Origin: Marinilabilia rubra
Lineage (GTDB): Bacteria; Bacteroidota; Bacteroidia; Bacteroidales; Marinilabiliaceae
DNA: 64,000 bases
NCBI RefSeq assembly: GCF_003121985.1
Contig: NZ_QEWP01000005.1
Location: 186,001-250,000, forward strand
Direction: 5' to 3'
Shown: piece after piece, positions 46,128-54,720 of the stretch
Numbering within the stretch: position 1 is the first letter of the stretch
Layout: each line of letters opens with the position of its first letter
Translations under genes and position numbers: made by a program
The notes under the pieces: model-generated
What the model saw: the letters and a program-made list of their open reading frames with translations, nothing else
Told to the model about the DNA's origin: nothing
The model's database searches: none

Positions 46128-46751
46128 ATGTCAGACCAACAATTCCCATCAAAAATACTGGAAAATGCTGTTAATGAATTTGCCAAACTTCCCGGAATTG
46201 GAAAAAAAACAGCATTGCGACTGGTTCTTTTCCTGTTGAAACAGGAAAAAGAATCCAATTACCGGTTTGCTGATGCTATAACCACTTTAAGTGAAGAAAT
46301 AAAATACTGTAAAAGCTGTTACAACATTTCGGACAGTGACATTTGCTCTATTTGTTCCAATCCCCGACGTGACCACTCCATCGTGTGCGTTGTTGAAAAT
46401 GTGCGGGATGTAATGGCCATTGAAAACACCCACCAATATCAGGGCATTTACCATGTTCTGGGAGGACTCATATCCCCCATGGACGGAACCGGCCCCGATG
46501 ATTTAACCATTGCCCCGCTTGAGGAAAAACTCAAAAAAGGTGAAGTAAAAGAAATTATATTTGCTTTAAGCACAACTATGGAAGGCGACACTACCAATTT
46601 TTTCCTTTTCAGGAAATTTGCCAGCTATGATGTCAAATTCACAACCATTGCCAGGGGTGTCGCCATAGGCGATGAACTTGAATACGCAGATGAAGTAACG
46701 CTTGGGCGCTCACTTGTGGACAGGCTTCCCTTTGACAAAGAAGCACTTTAA
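46128..46751 (+). CDS. recR: Recombination protein RecR
   Basis: RecR works with RecO and RecF to load RecA at single-strand gaps. The 207-residue protein has a helix-hairpin-helix ([15 protein letters not shown], 18-32), a C4 zinc finger C61-KSC64...C73-SIC76, and a Toprim domain ([16 protein letters not shown] ... [19 protein letters not shown]). Full length for the family. It starts a plus-strand run with the membrane protein, phosphatase-like, glycosyltransferase and TPR/propeller genes. Confidence 0.96.
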   Translation: MSDQQFPSKILENAVNEFAKLPGIGKKTALRLVLFLLKQEKESNYRFADAITTLSEEIKYCKSCYNISDSDICSICSNPRRDHSIVCVVENVRDVMAIENTHQYQGIYHVLGGLISPMDGTGPDDLTIAPLEEKLKKGEVKEIIFALSTTMEGDTTNFFLFRKFASYDVKFTTIARGVAIGDELEYADEVTLGRSLVDRLPFDKEAL

Positions 46752-46820
46752 TTCAGAATGCCCCTGCATCTATCGCACTCTAAAACATCAACCAGTCCTC
46801 ACATACTTAAATTATATTCA

Positions 46821-47270
46821 ATGCATACACACAAAATAATTCGTCAGATCCGATTCCTTTTTTGGGGCATCTTACTAGCCATGGCAGCAATGTTCTTCAT
46901 CGCTCTTTTTACGGTAAAAAACATTGGGCCGGTCATCGAATGGACCCTTGTTCAAAAAGAGAATTTCAAGTCGGTAATTCTTATTTTGGCTCTGGGAGGT
47001 ATTCCTGCCAGCTACTTTTTTCACAGTAAAAAAATAAAACATATTGACAGCGAATTGCCCTTTGAAGAAAAACTTAAACAATTCAAAAGCAGCTTCTTCA
47101 TTAAGATAGTAACTTTAGAAGCTCTTGCCATTCTTGGATTAATCGGATATATGCTGACGGCTGACAATACTTTTTTATATGTTTTTGCGTTACTATTTTT
47201 AGCTTACCTGATAAACCGCCCAACAAAGAACAACATCACAAACGAAATTGAACCTGAGGAAACTGAATAA
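46821..47270 (+). CDS. Small membrane protein of unknown function
   Basis: This 149-residue protein has four predicted membrane helices (about 14-38, 50-72, 98-116 and 118-135), with a basic N-terminus (MHTHKIIRQIRF) and acidic C-terminus. No family is recognised. ATG 46821 is preferred over the ATG at 46758, since the extra 21 residues are polar, Ser/His-rich and unlike a membrane-protein start. It sits 69 bp after recR and 12 bp before the phosphatase-like gene. Confidence 0.75.
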   Translation: MHTHKIIRQIRFLFWGILLAMAAMFFIALFTVKNIGPVIEWTLVQKENFKSVILILALGGIPASYFFHSKKIKHIDSELPFEEKLKQFKSSFFIKIVTLEALAILGLIGYMLTADNTFLYVFALLFLAYLINRPTKNNITNEIEPEETE

Positions 47271-47282
47271 AAACCCTTATTT

Positions 47283-47723
47283 ATGATAATTGCAGTCGAC
47301 TTTGATGGCACCATAGTAGAGCACCGTTACCCGGAAATCGGGAAGGAGAAACTTTTTGCCTTCGAGACTTTGAAAGCACTTCAGAAGCAAGGGCACCTCC
47401 TTGTGCTATGGACTTTCAGGGTAGGCAAAGAACTGGATGAAGCAGTGGAATATTGCAAAGAGAATGGTTTGGAGTTTTATGCCGTAAACAAAAGTTTTCC
47501 TGAAGAAACATACGATGAAACAATCAGTCGAAAAATAAACGCAGATTTATTCATTGATGACCGGAATATCGGGGGATTTCCCGGTTGGGGAGAGATCTTC
47601 CAGATGCTGAGCCAAAACACTTCTCAAAACGAAAAGGATCTTTTTATGCAGCGATATAAAAAAGCAGAAAGAAAAACTTTATGCGGTTTTATTAAATCCC
47701 TGTTTTGCAAAGATGAATACTAG
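47283..47723 (+). CDS. HAD-like phosphatase, BT0820 type
   Basis: This 146-residue HAD-superfamily protein has motif I AVDFDGTIVEH with D6 and D8, a conserved LVLWTFRVGKELDEAVEYC (motif II region), and LFIDDRNIGGFPGW carrying the acidic motif IV. This matches the BT_0820-type family, described as a minimal-cap HAD phosphatase; the substrate is unknown. It is 12 bp downstream of the small membrane protein and 24 bp before the glycosyltransferase, probably in one transcript. Confidence 0.85.
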   Translation: MIIAVDFDGTIVEHRYPEIGKEKLFAFETLKALQKQGHLLVLWTFRVGKELDEAVEYCKENGLEFYAVNKSFPEETYDETISRKINADLFIDDRNIGGFPGWGEIFQMLSQNTSQNEKDLFMQRYKKAERKTLCGFIKSLFCKDEY

Positions 47724-47747
47724 TCAGATAAAAATTGTCTTTGTTTT

Positions 47748-48908
47748 ATGAGTCCGGAATTATCCATTGTCATTGTTACCTACCAACCCACTCCCGTCAC
47801 ACATTTGTGCTTCTGGTCGCTTGAGCAATGCGATTTAAAGAACTCGGAAGTTATTGTTGTTGATAATTCCGGCGAAAAACACTTCACAAAAGAAATAGAA
47901 GACTTTTACCCATTTATCCGGCTTTACCGCAACAAAAAAAACGAAGGATTTGGAAGGGCTTGTAATAAAGGATTCAAGCAAGCCAATGGAGAAATAATCC
48001 TGTTTTTAAATCCGGACACAATTGTTCCTTCGAACGTAGAAGAAAAAATTTTCTCATTTTTTAAAGAACATCCATCTGCCGGTGCAATGGGGGTGAAAAT
48101 GATAGACGCTTTCGGAAATTTCCTGCCTGAATCCAAAAGGAATTTCCCCACGCCCATCTCTTCACTTTTAAAATTATCTGGTCTTCAACATTACATTAAC
48201 ACAAGAAAAAAGTCCTGGCAATACTATGCAGAACAACTGAATCCTGAATCAAAAGGGAAGGTTCAGATCCTTTCAGGGGCTTTTATGGCCGTTCGCCGAT
48301 CAGCAATGGAAAGTTCAGGTGGATTTGATCCTCGTTTTTTCCTTTATGCAGAGGATATTGATCTTTCCTATACAATAACCCAAAAAGGTTTTGAAAACTG
48401 GTACAATCCGGACATCACTATTGTGCACCTCAAAGGAGAGACCTCACTCAGGAATAAAAACTATTCCAGGTATTTTTTTGATTCCATGATTGAATTCTAC
48501 AAAAAACACTTTTCTTTAAAGCACCACAAAATTAAAGGCTCTTTTACTATATTACTAATTAGGATTCTTCAAGCTTTAAAGGCTTTAAAACACCAAAATA
48601 AACTCAAAAAGAGGACTCAATCTCTGCATGAAATTTCCCTCCATAAGGATTCATCGCCTGACACAGTTGAGCTTATACGGAACCAGAATAAAAATATGGT
48701 TTTTCGCAACCATTCAAAAAACAAATCAAACACTTACTATTTAACATCTACGAAAAACATCTCCCCTTCGGGTTTGATAGAATTGATAAATAAAAACAAG
48801 GAGAGAAACATCCATTTTTTGATGCATCATCCACAAAGCGGATGGTTACTCCAGCTTAACGGGAAAGACGAAACCTGCCCCCACATCCTGAATACCGCTG
48901 TCAAGTAA
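47748..48908 (+). CDS. Family 2 glycosyltransferase with C-terminal extension
   Basis: This 386-residue protein has residues 1-250 as a GT2 GT-A fold: LSIVIVTYQPTPVTHLCFWSLEQC, VVDNSGEKHF, FLNPDTIVPS (DxD-like) and GGFDPRFFLYAEDIDLSYTITQKG, the ED catalytic segment seen in rhamnosyltransferase-like enzymes. Residues about 290-386 are basic and polar, rich in Lys/Asn/Ser, with no recognised domain. It probably contributes to surface polysaccharide. It differs from the GT2 at 17719 in the C-terminal part but shares the same catalytic layout. Confidence 0.88.
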   Translation: MSPELSIVIVTYQPTPVTHLCFWSLEQCDLKNSEVIVVDNSGEKHFTKEIEDFYPFIRLYRNKKNEGFGRACNKGFKQANGEIILFLNPDTIVPSNVEEKIFSFFKEHPSAGAMGVKMIDAFGNFLPESKRNFPTPISSLLKLSGLQHYINTRKKSWQYYAEQLNPESKGKVQILSGAFMAVRRSAMESSGGFDPRFFLYAEDIDLSYTITQKGFENWYNPDITIVHLKGETSLRNKNYSRYFFDSMIEFYKKHFSLKHHKIKGSFTILLIRILQALKALKHQNKLKKRTQSLHEISLHKDSSPDTVELIRNQNKNMVFRNHSKNKSNTYYLTSTKNISPSGLIELINKNKERNIHFLMHHPQSGWLLQLNGKDETCPHILNTAVK

Positions 48909-49024
48909 AAACACGTCTTCATCATAAAAATAATGCCATTGAAAAAAGTATTTCACGGCATTGTTAACTCTACCCGTATTTTTTTGTAATTTAACGCATT
49001 AAAACCGTGATAAATCCATTAATC

Positions 49025-50623
49025 ATGCTAAGAAAAAGATATCTCAGCTATTGCATAGCCACATTCTTGGTATTACTAATTAGCGTTTCGACCGTATCTG
49101 CCCAGTCCGCCAGAAAGATATTACGAAATGCAGACCAATACATTGAAGTAGAACTGTATAGAGATGCAATAGAAAGCCTAAAACCACTGCTTGAGAAAAA
49201 TAACAGGGAAGCAATTCTTCTGACCGGTTTCAGCATGATGGCCCTGGAGGAAGAACTACCGGCAACCATAGAAATACTTAGAAAAGCCACCGAACTTTAC
49301 CCTCTGAAAAAAAGACGAAACAAGCAGCAAACCATCGAAGCACACTTTTATTTGGGACAGGCATATCGATTAAACGGAAGCGCCAAGAAAGCTTGTGAGG
49401 TCTTCAAAAACCTAAAAGAAAACATTTCTGATTCCGAACTGGCTAATGACATTTCAAGGGAGATCAATTACTGCATGAACCTGGACAGCATGAAAAAGAA
49501 CCCTGTGGATATTCAAACAGAACACTTAGGAAAAATCCTCAACAGTTCTTATGAAGACCACAGTCCAATAGTTCTTTACGATGAATCAACCATTTACTTT
49601 ACATCCACCCGCCCAATAGACAGTCTTGACTCCAATACATTGTTCGAAAACATTTTTGTCAGCCATTGGAGAAACCGCAAATGGACAGATCCCAAAGTAT
49701 TGGAAATCCCCGGAGTTTCTGATGCAAACCGGGCCACCGTTGGACTTACCCCGGACGGACAAGGCCTCATTTTTTATCAAAACAACGGTTTTCAGGGCGG
49801 ATTATACATCACACGAAAAACCTTTGAAGGATGGTCAGTTCCGGAACCATTGCCGGCTCCCATCAATTCAGGATACAATGAAACCCATGCATCCTTCTCT
49901 CCTGATGGAAATACCATATACTTTTCGAGTGAAAGACCCGGTGGTATGGGAGGAAAAGACATTTATCTTTCGCATAAACTACCAGATGGTAACTGGGGCA
50001 AACCCATTAATGCCGGAAAAAACATCAATACTCCTTTAAATGAAGAGGGGCCATTTATTCACCCTGATGATTCAACCTTGTATTTCTCCTCAGAGGGACA
50101 CAATTCAATGGGAGGGTATGACATTTTTAAAAGCTCCAAAACGAAACAAAACCAATGGAGCGAAGCCAAAAACATCGGCTATCCCATAAACACCCCTACA
50201 GATGACTTATTCTATTTACCCACTCTCAATGAGCAAAGGGTTTATTACGCTTCCAGCCAGGAAGGAAGTCTTGGGTTAAGCGATTTATTTCTGCTTCATT
50301 TTTCAGGATCGGATGAACGATCAATGGCTGTGGTTTCCTCTCACGTTTTCAATAGTAACAACCAGCCTGCCGAAACAGCTGTAATTTCAGTAAAAGACAA
50401 GAAATCCAATAAACTCATAGGTACTTATAGGGTAAACCCTGTAACCGGCAAATTTGTAGCCATCATTCCTACCATGCAACAATATGAGCTAGGCATAAAA
50501 TGCGATGGGCACAAACCCTACTCACAATCATTTGAACTTGGGCTTCGGGATGATTACAAGACAAAAGACCGAGCCATATATTTGCCGGCCATAACCCTGA
50601 AAAACAACAAATCTGAGAATTAA
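49025..50623 (+). CDS. TPR / beta-propeller / CRD protein, PorE-like without OmpA domain
   Basis: This 532-residue exported protein has a signal peptide of 1-27 (LVLLISVSTVSAQ). Residues about 28-150 are TPR-like (ALLTGFSMMALEEELPATIE, HFYLGQAYRLNGSAKKA). Residues about 175-430 are PD40/WD40-like propeller blades (FSPDGNTIYFSSERPGGMGGK, FIHPDDSTLYFSSEGHNSMGG). Residues about 440-530 form a carboxypeptidase-regulatory-like (CRD) domain. This is the domain order of T9SS PorE, but the C-terminal OmpA-like peptidoglycan-binding domain is missing. ATG 49025 is chosen over GTG 49007 because it begins the signal peptide. The function is inferred only. Confidence 0.82.
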   Translation: MLRKRYLSYCIATFLVLLISVSTVSAQSARKILRNADQYIEVELYRDAIESLKPLLEKNNREAILLTGFSMMALEEELPATIEILRKATELYPLKKRRNKQQTIEAHFYLGQAYRLNGSAKKACEVFKNLKENISDSELANDISREINYCMNLDSMKKNPVDIQTEHLGKILNSSYEDHSPIVLYDESTIYFTSTRPIDSLDSNTLFENIFVSHWRNRKWTDPKVLEIPGVSDANRATVGLTPDGQGLIFYQNNGFQGGLYITRKTFEGWSVPEPLPAPINSGYNETHASFSPDGNTIYFSSERPGGMGGKDIYLSHKLPDGNWGKPINAGKNINTPLNEEGPFIHPDDSTLYFSSEGHNSMGGYDIFKSSKTKQNQWSEAKNIGYPINTPTDDLFYLPTLNEQRVYYASSQEGSLGLSDLFLLHFSGSDERSMAVVSSHVFNSNNQPAETAVISVKDKKSNKLIGTYRVNPVTGKFVAIIPTMQQYELGIKCDGHKPYSQSFELGLRDDYKTKDRAIYLPAITLKNNKSEN

Positions 50624-50707
50624 CACCAGCCATTTTTCATAATGTGCGAATCTGCCTTTTGACATCCGGGGCCTAAGCATTATTTTTGCCAGCCAAAAAT
50701 TTGGAAC

Positions 50708-51235
50708 ATGATCAGAAATGATAAGATAATTTTACGGGCTCTGGAACCGGCTGACGCAGATTTATTGTATGACTGGGAGAACCAGATGGAATTGTGGGCG
50801 GTAAGCAACACTCTAACTCCTTTTAGCCGCCATCAAATCATTACTTATATCAATCAGATCTCGTTGGACATCTATCAAACCAAGCAGTTGAGATTGATGA
50901 TTGATGTACCCAGAGCAGAAAAACAGGAAAGCATTGGAATGATCGATTTATTTGACTTCGATCCATACCACAGCCGCGGGGGCATTGGGGTGATGATTTA
51001 CAAACCGGAAAGGGGTAAGGGACATGCCCGCGAAGCTGTTGATCTTTTCTCTCAATACTGCTTCAATCACCTTGGGCTTCATCAGGTTTTTTGTGATATT
51101 TCTGAAGACAATACCGCCAGCATCAAGCTATTTGAAAGTCTCAATTTCAAGTTCATTGGGCGAAAAAAGGACTGGCTAAAAACCCCAATCGGTTTTAAAG
51201 ATGAATTATTGTACCAGAAATTAGCAGGTCAGTAG
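50708..51235 (+). CDS. GNAT-family N-acetyltransferase
   Basis: This 175-residue protein is in the RimJ/SpeG-like GNAT group: ILRALEPADADLLYDWEN at the start, acetyl-CoA-binding IYKPERGKGHAREAVDLFSQYCF (R/QxxGxG/A region), and LHQVFCDISEDNTASIKLFESLNFKFIGRKKDW. SpeG-like proteins acetylate spermidine, RimJ-like ones protein N-termini; the sequence does not decide. It stands alone, 84 bp after the propeller gene. Confidence 0.9.
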   Translation: MIRNDKIILRALEPADADLLYDWENQMELWAVSNTLTPFSRHQIITYINQISLDIYQTKQLRLMIDVPRAEKQESIGMIDLFDFDPYHSRGGIGVMIYKPERGKGHAREAVDLFSQYCFNHLGLHQVFCDISEDNTASIKLFESLNFKFIGRKKDWLKTPIGFKDELLYQKLAGQ

Positions 51236-51284
51236 ATCCCGTGATCGCCGCAAATACAATCCCCCAACTGAATCCCGGTCCTTA

Positions 51285-51743
51285 TCAATAATTTTGAAGT
51301 TCTTCAAATGAAGGAAACCCATTTTTAGCTGAATGCCGGCCTGTTTTTACATCGGTAAAGATACAGTAATGTTTCAGCCCATTTGTCAACACTAAAAATG
51401 GCACTTTCAGAGTGGTATTATAGCGGGCAGCCTGAGCCAAGGTTGTTTTATCCACCTCAATCGATGGTGCTTTACATTCTACAATAATAACCGGATGCCC
51501 CTTCCGGTTAAAAAGGACAACATCGCATCTTTGAGAAAGGCCGTTTACCTTCAACATTTTTTCCACTCCAGTCAGATTTGAAGGGTACCCCAAATGCTGA
51601 GACATAAAATGCAGAAAATTTTGACGCACCCACTCCTCCGGTGTCAGTGAAACGAACTTTCCCCGCACAACATCAAAAATAAACTTTTTCCCTGCTTCAT
51701 CCTTATATCGAAAAGTAAACGATGGCAAATTCAGTGTCTTCAT
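51285..51743 (-). CDS. HsdR_N-like PD-(D/E)xK nuclease-fold protein
   Basis: This 152-residue protein consists of a type I restriction enzyme HsdR N-terminal-like domain (HSDR_N_2). The nuclease-fold signature is intact: D74 in QRCDVVLFNRKGHPVIIVEC, then E89-C-K91 (ExK), and QAARYNTTLKVPFLVLTNGLKHY. No helicase, methylase or specificity subunit is nearby, so it is a stand-alone protein. Single-domain versions of this type are conserved in Bacteroidota, often near holA as here. ATG 51743 (MKTLNLPSF) is preferred over TTG 51761. It lies minus-strand between two plus-strand genes. The function is unknown. Confidence 0.85.
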   Translation of the reverse strand: MKTLNLPSFTFRYKDEAGKKFIFDVVRGKFVSLTPEEWVRQNFLHFMSQHLGYPSNLTGVEKMLKVNGLSQRCDVVLFNRKGHPVIIVECKAPSIEVDKTTLAQAARYNTTLKVPFLVLTNGLKHYCIFTDVKTGRHSAKNGFPSFEELQNY

Positions 51744-52015
51744 TTTGCAAAAATATAACAAATGAGCAATTATTTATTCTGATTGAATCAAGCCGTCTGA
51801 CATTCAATCCCCCGTCAAAGCAACATCATCACTCAGAAAAAATCCGGTGCTTGACCATTGAGCCAACAGAACACCTCTGTCTTTTTTTCGGCCTAAAGGT
51901 TTATTCCACTGGTTATCAATAAAAATTTTGGAAATTCAAAAACCTCAAAAATCAAAACAAGCAGATTAAATTGCTGAAAAATTTAAGTTATATTCGTAAA
52001 AAAACCGTGACAAAC

Positions 52016-52792
52016 ATGAAAACAAAAAATGAAATTGTAGAAAACTGGCTCCCACGCTATACAGGGCGTTCTCTTAAAGATTTCACAAAATACATTTTGC
52101 TTACTAACTTCAATCATTATGTAGAACTTTTTTCCAAATGGCATAACCAACCAATATTGGGAGAAGAGCACAATATGCCCAACTGCAGCGCAGAAGGCAT
52201 AACCATCATTAATTTTGGAATGGGAAGCCCCAATGCGGCAACCGTAATGGACCTTCTGAGCGCCATTGATCCTGAAGCGGTATTATTTCTAGGTAAATGT
52301 GGTGGATTGAAAAAGAAAAACACACTGGGAGATTTAATACTTCCCATTGCGGCCATTCGAAGCGACGGTACCTCCAATGATTATTTGCCTCCCGAAATCC
52401 CAGCCCTCCCGGCATTCAGCCTTCAAAGAGCCGTATCTACCACCATTCGCGATTATGGAAGGGATTATTACACCGGTACCGTATTCACAACCAACAAGAG
52501 AGTTTGGGAATACGATGAACGCTTTAAAAAATATCTTGCAAAAACCCGGGCAATGGCTATCGACATGGAAACGGCTACCATTTTCACAGTCGGATTTGCC
52601 AATTCGATTCCATCAGGAGCGCTCCTTTTAGTTTCTGATCAGCCTATGATTTCAACCGGTATTAAAACCACTTCAAGTGATCAAAGGGTAACCCGCGACT
52701 TTGTGGAAGAACATTTGCAAATCGGCATTGATTCCTTAAAAGAAATCAGTAACAATGGAAAGTCAGTGAAACACCTTAAATTTGACAGTTAA
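52016..52792 (+). CDS. amn: AMP nucleosidase
   Basis: AMP nucleosidase splits AMP into adenine and ribose 5-phosphate. The 258-residue protein belongs to the phosphorylase/MTAN superfamily: IINFGMGSPNAATVMDLLSAIDPEAVLFLGKCGGLK (substrate loop), DMETATIFTVGFANSIPSGALLLVSDQPM with the catalytic-region aspartate, and EIVENWLPRYTGRSLKDFTKYILLTNF, the N-terminal signature of AMP nucleosidase. It is the short Bacteroidota form lacking the proteobacterial N-terminal regulatory domain. ATG 52016 is preferred over TTG 51971. It is followed 31 bp later by holA. Confidence 0.9.
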   Translation: MKTKNEIVENWLPRYTGRSLKDFTKYILLTNFNHYVELFSKWHNQPILGEEHNMPNCSAEGITIINFGMGSPNAATVMDLLSAIDPEAVLFLGKCGGLKKKNTLGDLILPIAAIRSDGTSNDYLPPEIPALPAFSLQRAVSTTIRDYGRDYYTGTVFTTNKRVWEYDERFKKYLAKTRAMAIDMETATIFTVGFANSIPSGALLLVSDQPMISTGIKTTSSDQRVTRDFVEEHLQIGIDSLKEISNNGKSVKHLKFDS

Positions 52793-52823
52793 TTTTAACT
52801 TTGTCGTTTCAAAGGCAGGTTTT

Positions 52824-53825
52824 ATGACATTCGAAGAAATAGTAACACATTTAAAACAGGGGAACTACGCCCAGGTATATTTTCTTACCGGTGAGGAACC
52901 CTGGTATGCTGACTACATTACCGATTATATAGCAAAAAATGCATTAAAAGAGGACGAAAAACCTTTCAATCAGACCATTCTATACGGACGGGATGTGGAT
53001 GCAGTGGATCTGGTACATTCTGCCAGGAGATACCCCATGATGGCCCCTAAACAGGTTATCATTGTAAAAGAGGCTCAAAACATCAAGAAATTTGATCCTC
53101 TGGAATCTTACTTAAACGCCCCCGCTCCCACCACCATTTTGGTCATTAATTATCGCGACAAATTTGACAAACGGAAAAAAGTCTGGAAAGCGCTCAACAA
53201 GAAAGAATTTGTTAAACTGGAGACCAAAAAACTCTACGACAACCAGGTTGGTCCCTGGATTTCCAAATATCTCAAATCAATCGGCCTGGCCATTGAACCT
53301 AAGGCCAACCAAATGCTGGTTGATCATCTTGGAAACAAACTGACCAATGTCGTAAAGGCTCTGGACAAATTAAAAGTAGCGGTAGGTACAGATGTTAAAA
53401 CCATTACCCCAAAACATATTGAAGATTACATTGGAATCAGCAAAGACTTCAATATGTTTGAGCTTCAAAATGCAATTGTAAAAGGAGAAGTGGTTAAAGC
53501 CAATCAGATTGCCAGGGTATTCGGACAAAACCCCAAAGAATATCCCATTCAAATGACTATTGGGGTTTTGTTTTCCTTCTTTAGCAAACTACTGCTTTAC
53601 ATTGCCACAAAAGATAAAAGCCAACAAAACATTGCATCCAAGTTGGGAATTCCACCTTTTTTTGTAAAAGACTATCAAATGGCTTCGCGGCGTTTTAACT
53701 GGAATAAAAGCCGACATGTAGTTTCCCTTTTGCGGGAGTACGATATGAAATCCAAAGGTTTTAACAACAACTCCGCAACACCGGGAGACCTCCTACAGGA
53801 GCTTGTTTTCAAAATCATGCATTAA
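52824..53825 (+). CDS. holA: DNA polymerase III subunit delta
   Basis: This 333-residue protein is the delta subunit of the replicative clamp loader. Seen: MTFEEIVTHLKQGNYAQVYFLTGEEPWYADYITDYI at the start (P-loop-less AAA+ fold with GEEP), YPMMAPKQVIIVKEAQNIKKFD (clamp-binding delta-wrench region), and a helical C-terminal domain FNWNKSRHVVSLLREYDMKSKGFNN. Length matches the family. ATG 52824 is preferred over TTG 52782, which would overlap the amn gene. The HsdR_N-like gene, amn and holA neighbourhood is typical of the phylum. Confidence 0.92.
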   Translation: MTFEEIVTHLKQGNYAQVYFLTGEEPWYADYITDYIAKNALKEDEKPFNQTILYGRDVDAVDLVHSARRYPMMAPKQVIIVKEAQNIKKFDPLESYLNAPAPTTILVINYRDKFDKRKKVWKALNKKEFVKLETKKLYDNQVGPWISKYLKSIGLAIEPKANQMLVDHLGNKLTNVVKALDKLKVAVGTDVKTITPKHIEDYIGISKDFNMFELQNAIVKGEVVKANQIARVFGQNPKEYPIQMTIGVLFSFFSKLLLYIATKDKSQQNIASKLGIPPFFVKDYQMASRRFNWNKSRHVVSLLREYDMKSKGFNNNSATPGDLLQELVFKIMH

Positions 53826-53891
53826 ACCAAGCAGAACAACTCTTGTTTCTTTTCAAATATAATAGTTGTCGAACACACTAAAATTTTTAAT

Positions 53892-54515
53892 ATGAACCTG
53901 GATATTAACCTTATTCTTATAATCATCATTTCAGCCATAAGTATATTCGCATTTTCGCGGCCCGAAATTGTGGGTAAACTTCAGTTTAATGCCTGGCAGA
54001 TAGTGCACCGCAAAGAGATTCATCGCATGTTTACTTATGGTCTCGTTCATGGAAGCTGGATTCATTTGTTGATCAACATGTTCGTACTTTTCTCCTTTGG
54101 GCGTGCCGTTCTTTATTATTTTGATCAGGCTTTTGAGGGAGGTGCTGCTATACGTTATTTGATTCTATTCGTGAGTGCCATTATTGTTTCTACCATTGCA
54201 ACTCTGAGTAAAGAAAAAGACAATCCCCATTACAATGCAGTAGGAGCGTCAGGAGCAGTTTCGGCAGTAGTTTTCACTTCCATTCTTTTCGACCCCTATA
54301 ACCCAATATTGTTGTTTGGCATCATTCCTATTCCCGGCATTATTTTCGGCGTGTTATATATTATCTACTCGAAATACATGGCGGGGAAAAACGTTGATAA
54401 TATTGGTCATGATGCACATTACTATGGTGCGATTTACGGCCTTTTATTCCCTTTATTGTACGAACCCAAACTTGCCTTGCATTTTTTGAACCAGTTGACC
54501 AGCTTTAATTTCTAA
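53892..54515 (+). CDS. Rhomboid-family intramembrane serine protease
   Basis: This 207-residue protein has six predicted membrane helices. The catalytic dyad is visible: S120 in AVGASGAVSA and H176 in GHDAHYYGAIYG. The HGSWIHLLINMFVLFSFG stretch matches the conserved rhomboid HxxxxHLxxNM segment, including the oxyanion asparagine. It cleaves membrane-protein substrates within the bilayer; targets are unknown. It is followed 6 bp later by a GTGTC inverted-repeat element. Confidence 0.92.
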   Translation: MNLDINLILIIIISAISIFAFSRPEIVGKLQFNAWQIVHRKEIHRMFTYGLVHGSWIHLLINMFVLFSFGRAVLYYFDQAFEGGAAIRYLILFVSAIIVSTIATLSKEKDNPHYNAVGASGAVSAVVFTSILFDPYNPILLFGIIPIPGIIFGVLYIIYSKYMAGKNVDNIGHDAHYYGAIYGLLFPLLYEPKLALHFLNQLTSFNF

Positions 54516-54521
54516 ATAGAA

Positions 54522-54718
54522 GTGTCTGTACATAAAGTGCCATTTGCGTCGTTACGCTTGCCGACAAAACACTCATCCCGAAGCATTAGGGACTCCGTTT
54601 TGGCGGCTTCGCAAGCCCCCGAAGAAAAATCGGGGCAGGCTTTGCAACTGAGCCTTTCTGACCAGACACGTGATAATAAATACACTATCCCGGCTTTATA
54701 GACGGGCACTAAATAAGC
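54522..54718 (+). repeat. GTGTC inverted-repeat element, copy 2
   Basis: The core 54522-54669 begins GTGTCTGTACATAAAG and ends CTTTCTGACCAGACAC. Its ends pair as imperfect inverted repeats (about 19 of 26 positions). It carries the same two inner hairpins as copy 1 (CCCGAAGCATTAGGG, decayed by one base, and CCCCCGA...TCGGGG). Similarity continues through a CTTTATAG hairpin to about 54718, 2 bases before the ATG of the next gene. It fills the whole gap between the rhomboid and aminotransferase genes. Confidence 0.78.
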
Positions 54719-54720
54719 TT

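Noticed and set aside
51285-51743. Restriction-modification or defence island around the HsdR_N-like gene
   Set aside because: Neighbours are acetyltransferase, AMP nucleosidase and holA; no methylase, specificity subunit or other defence gene is present.
54670-54720. GTG start extending the aminotransferase by 17 codons
   Set aside because: The extension lies in the repeat element and encodes residues unlike any PabC/IlvE N-terminus; ATG 54721 gives the normal family start.
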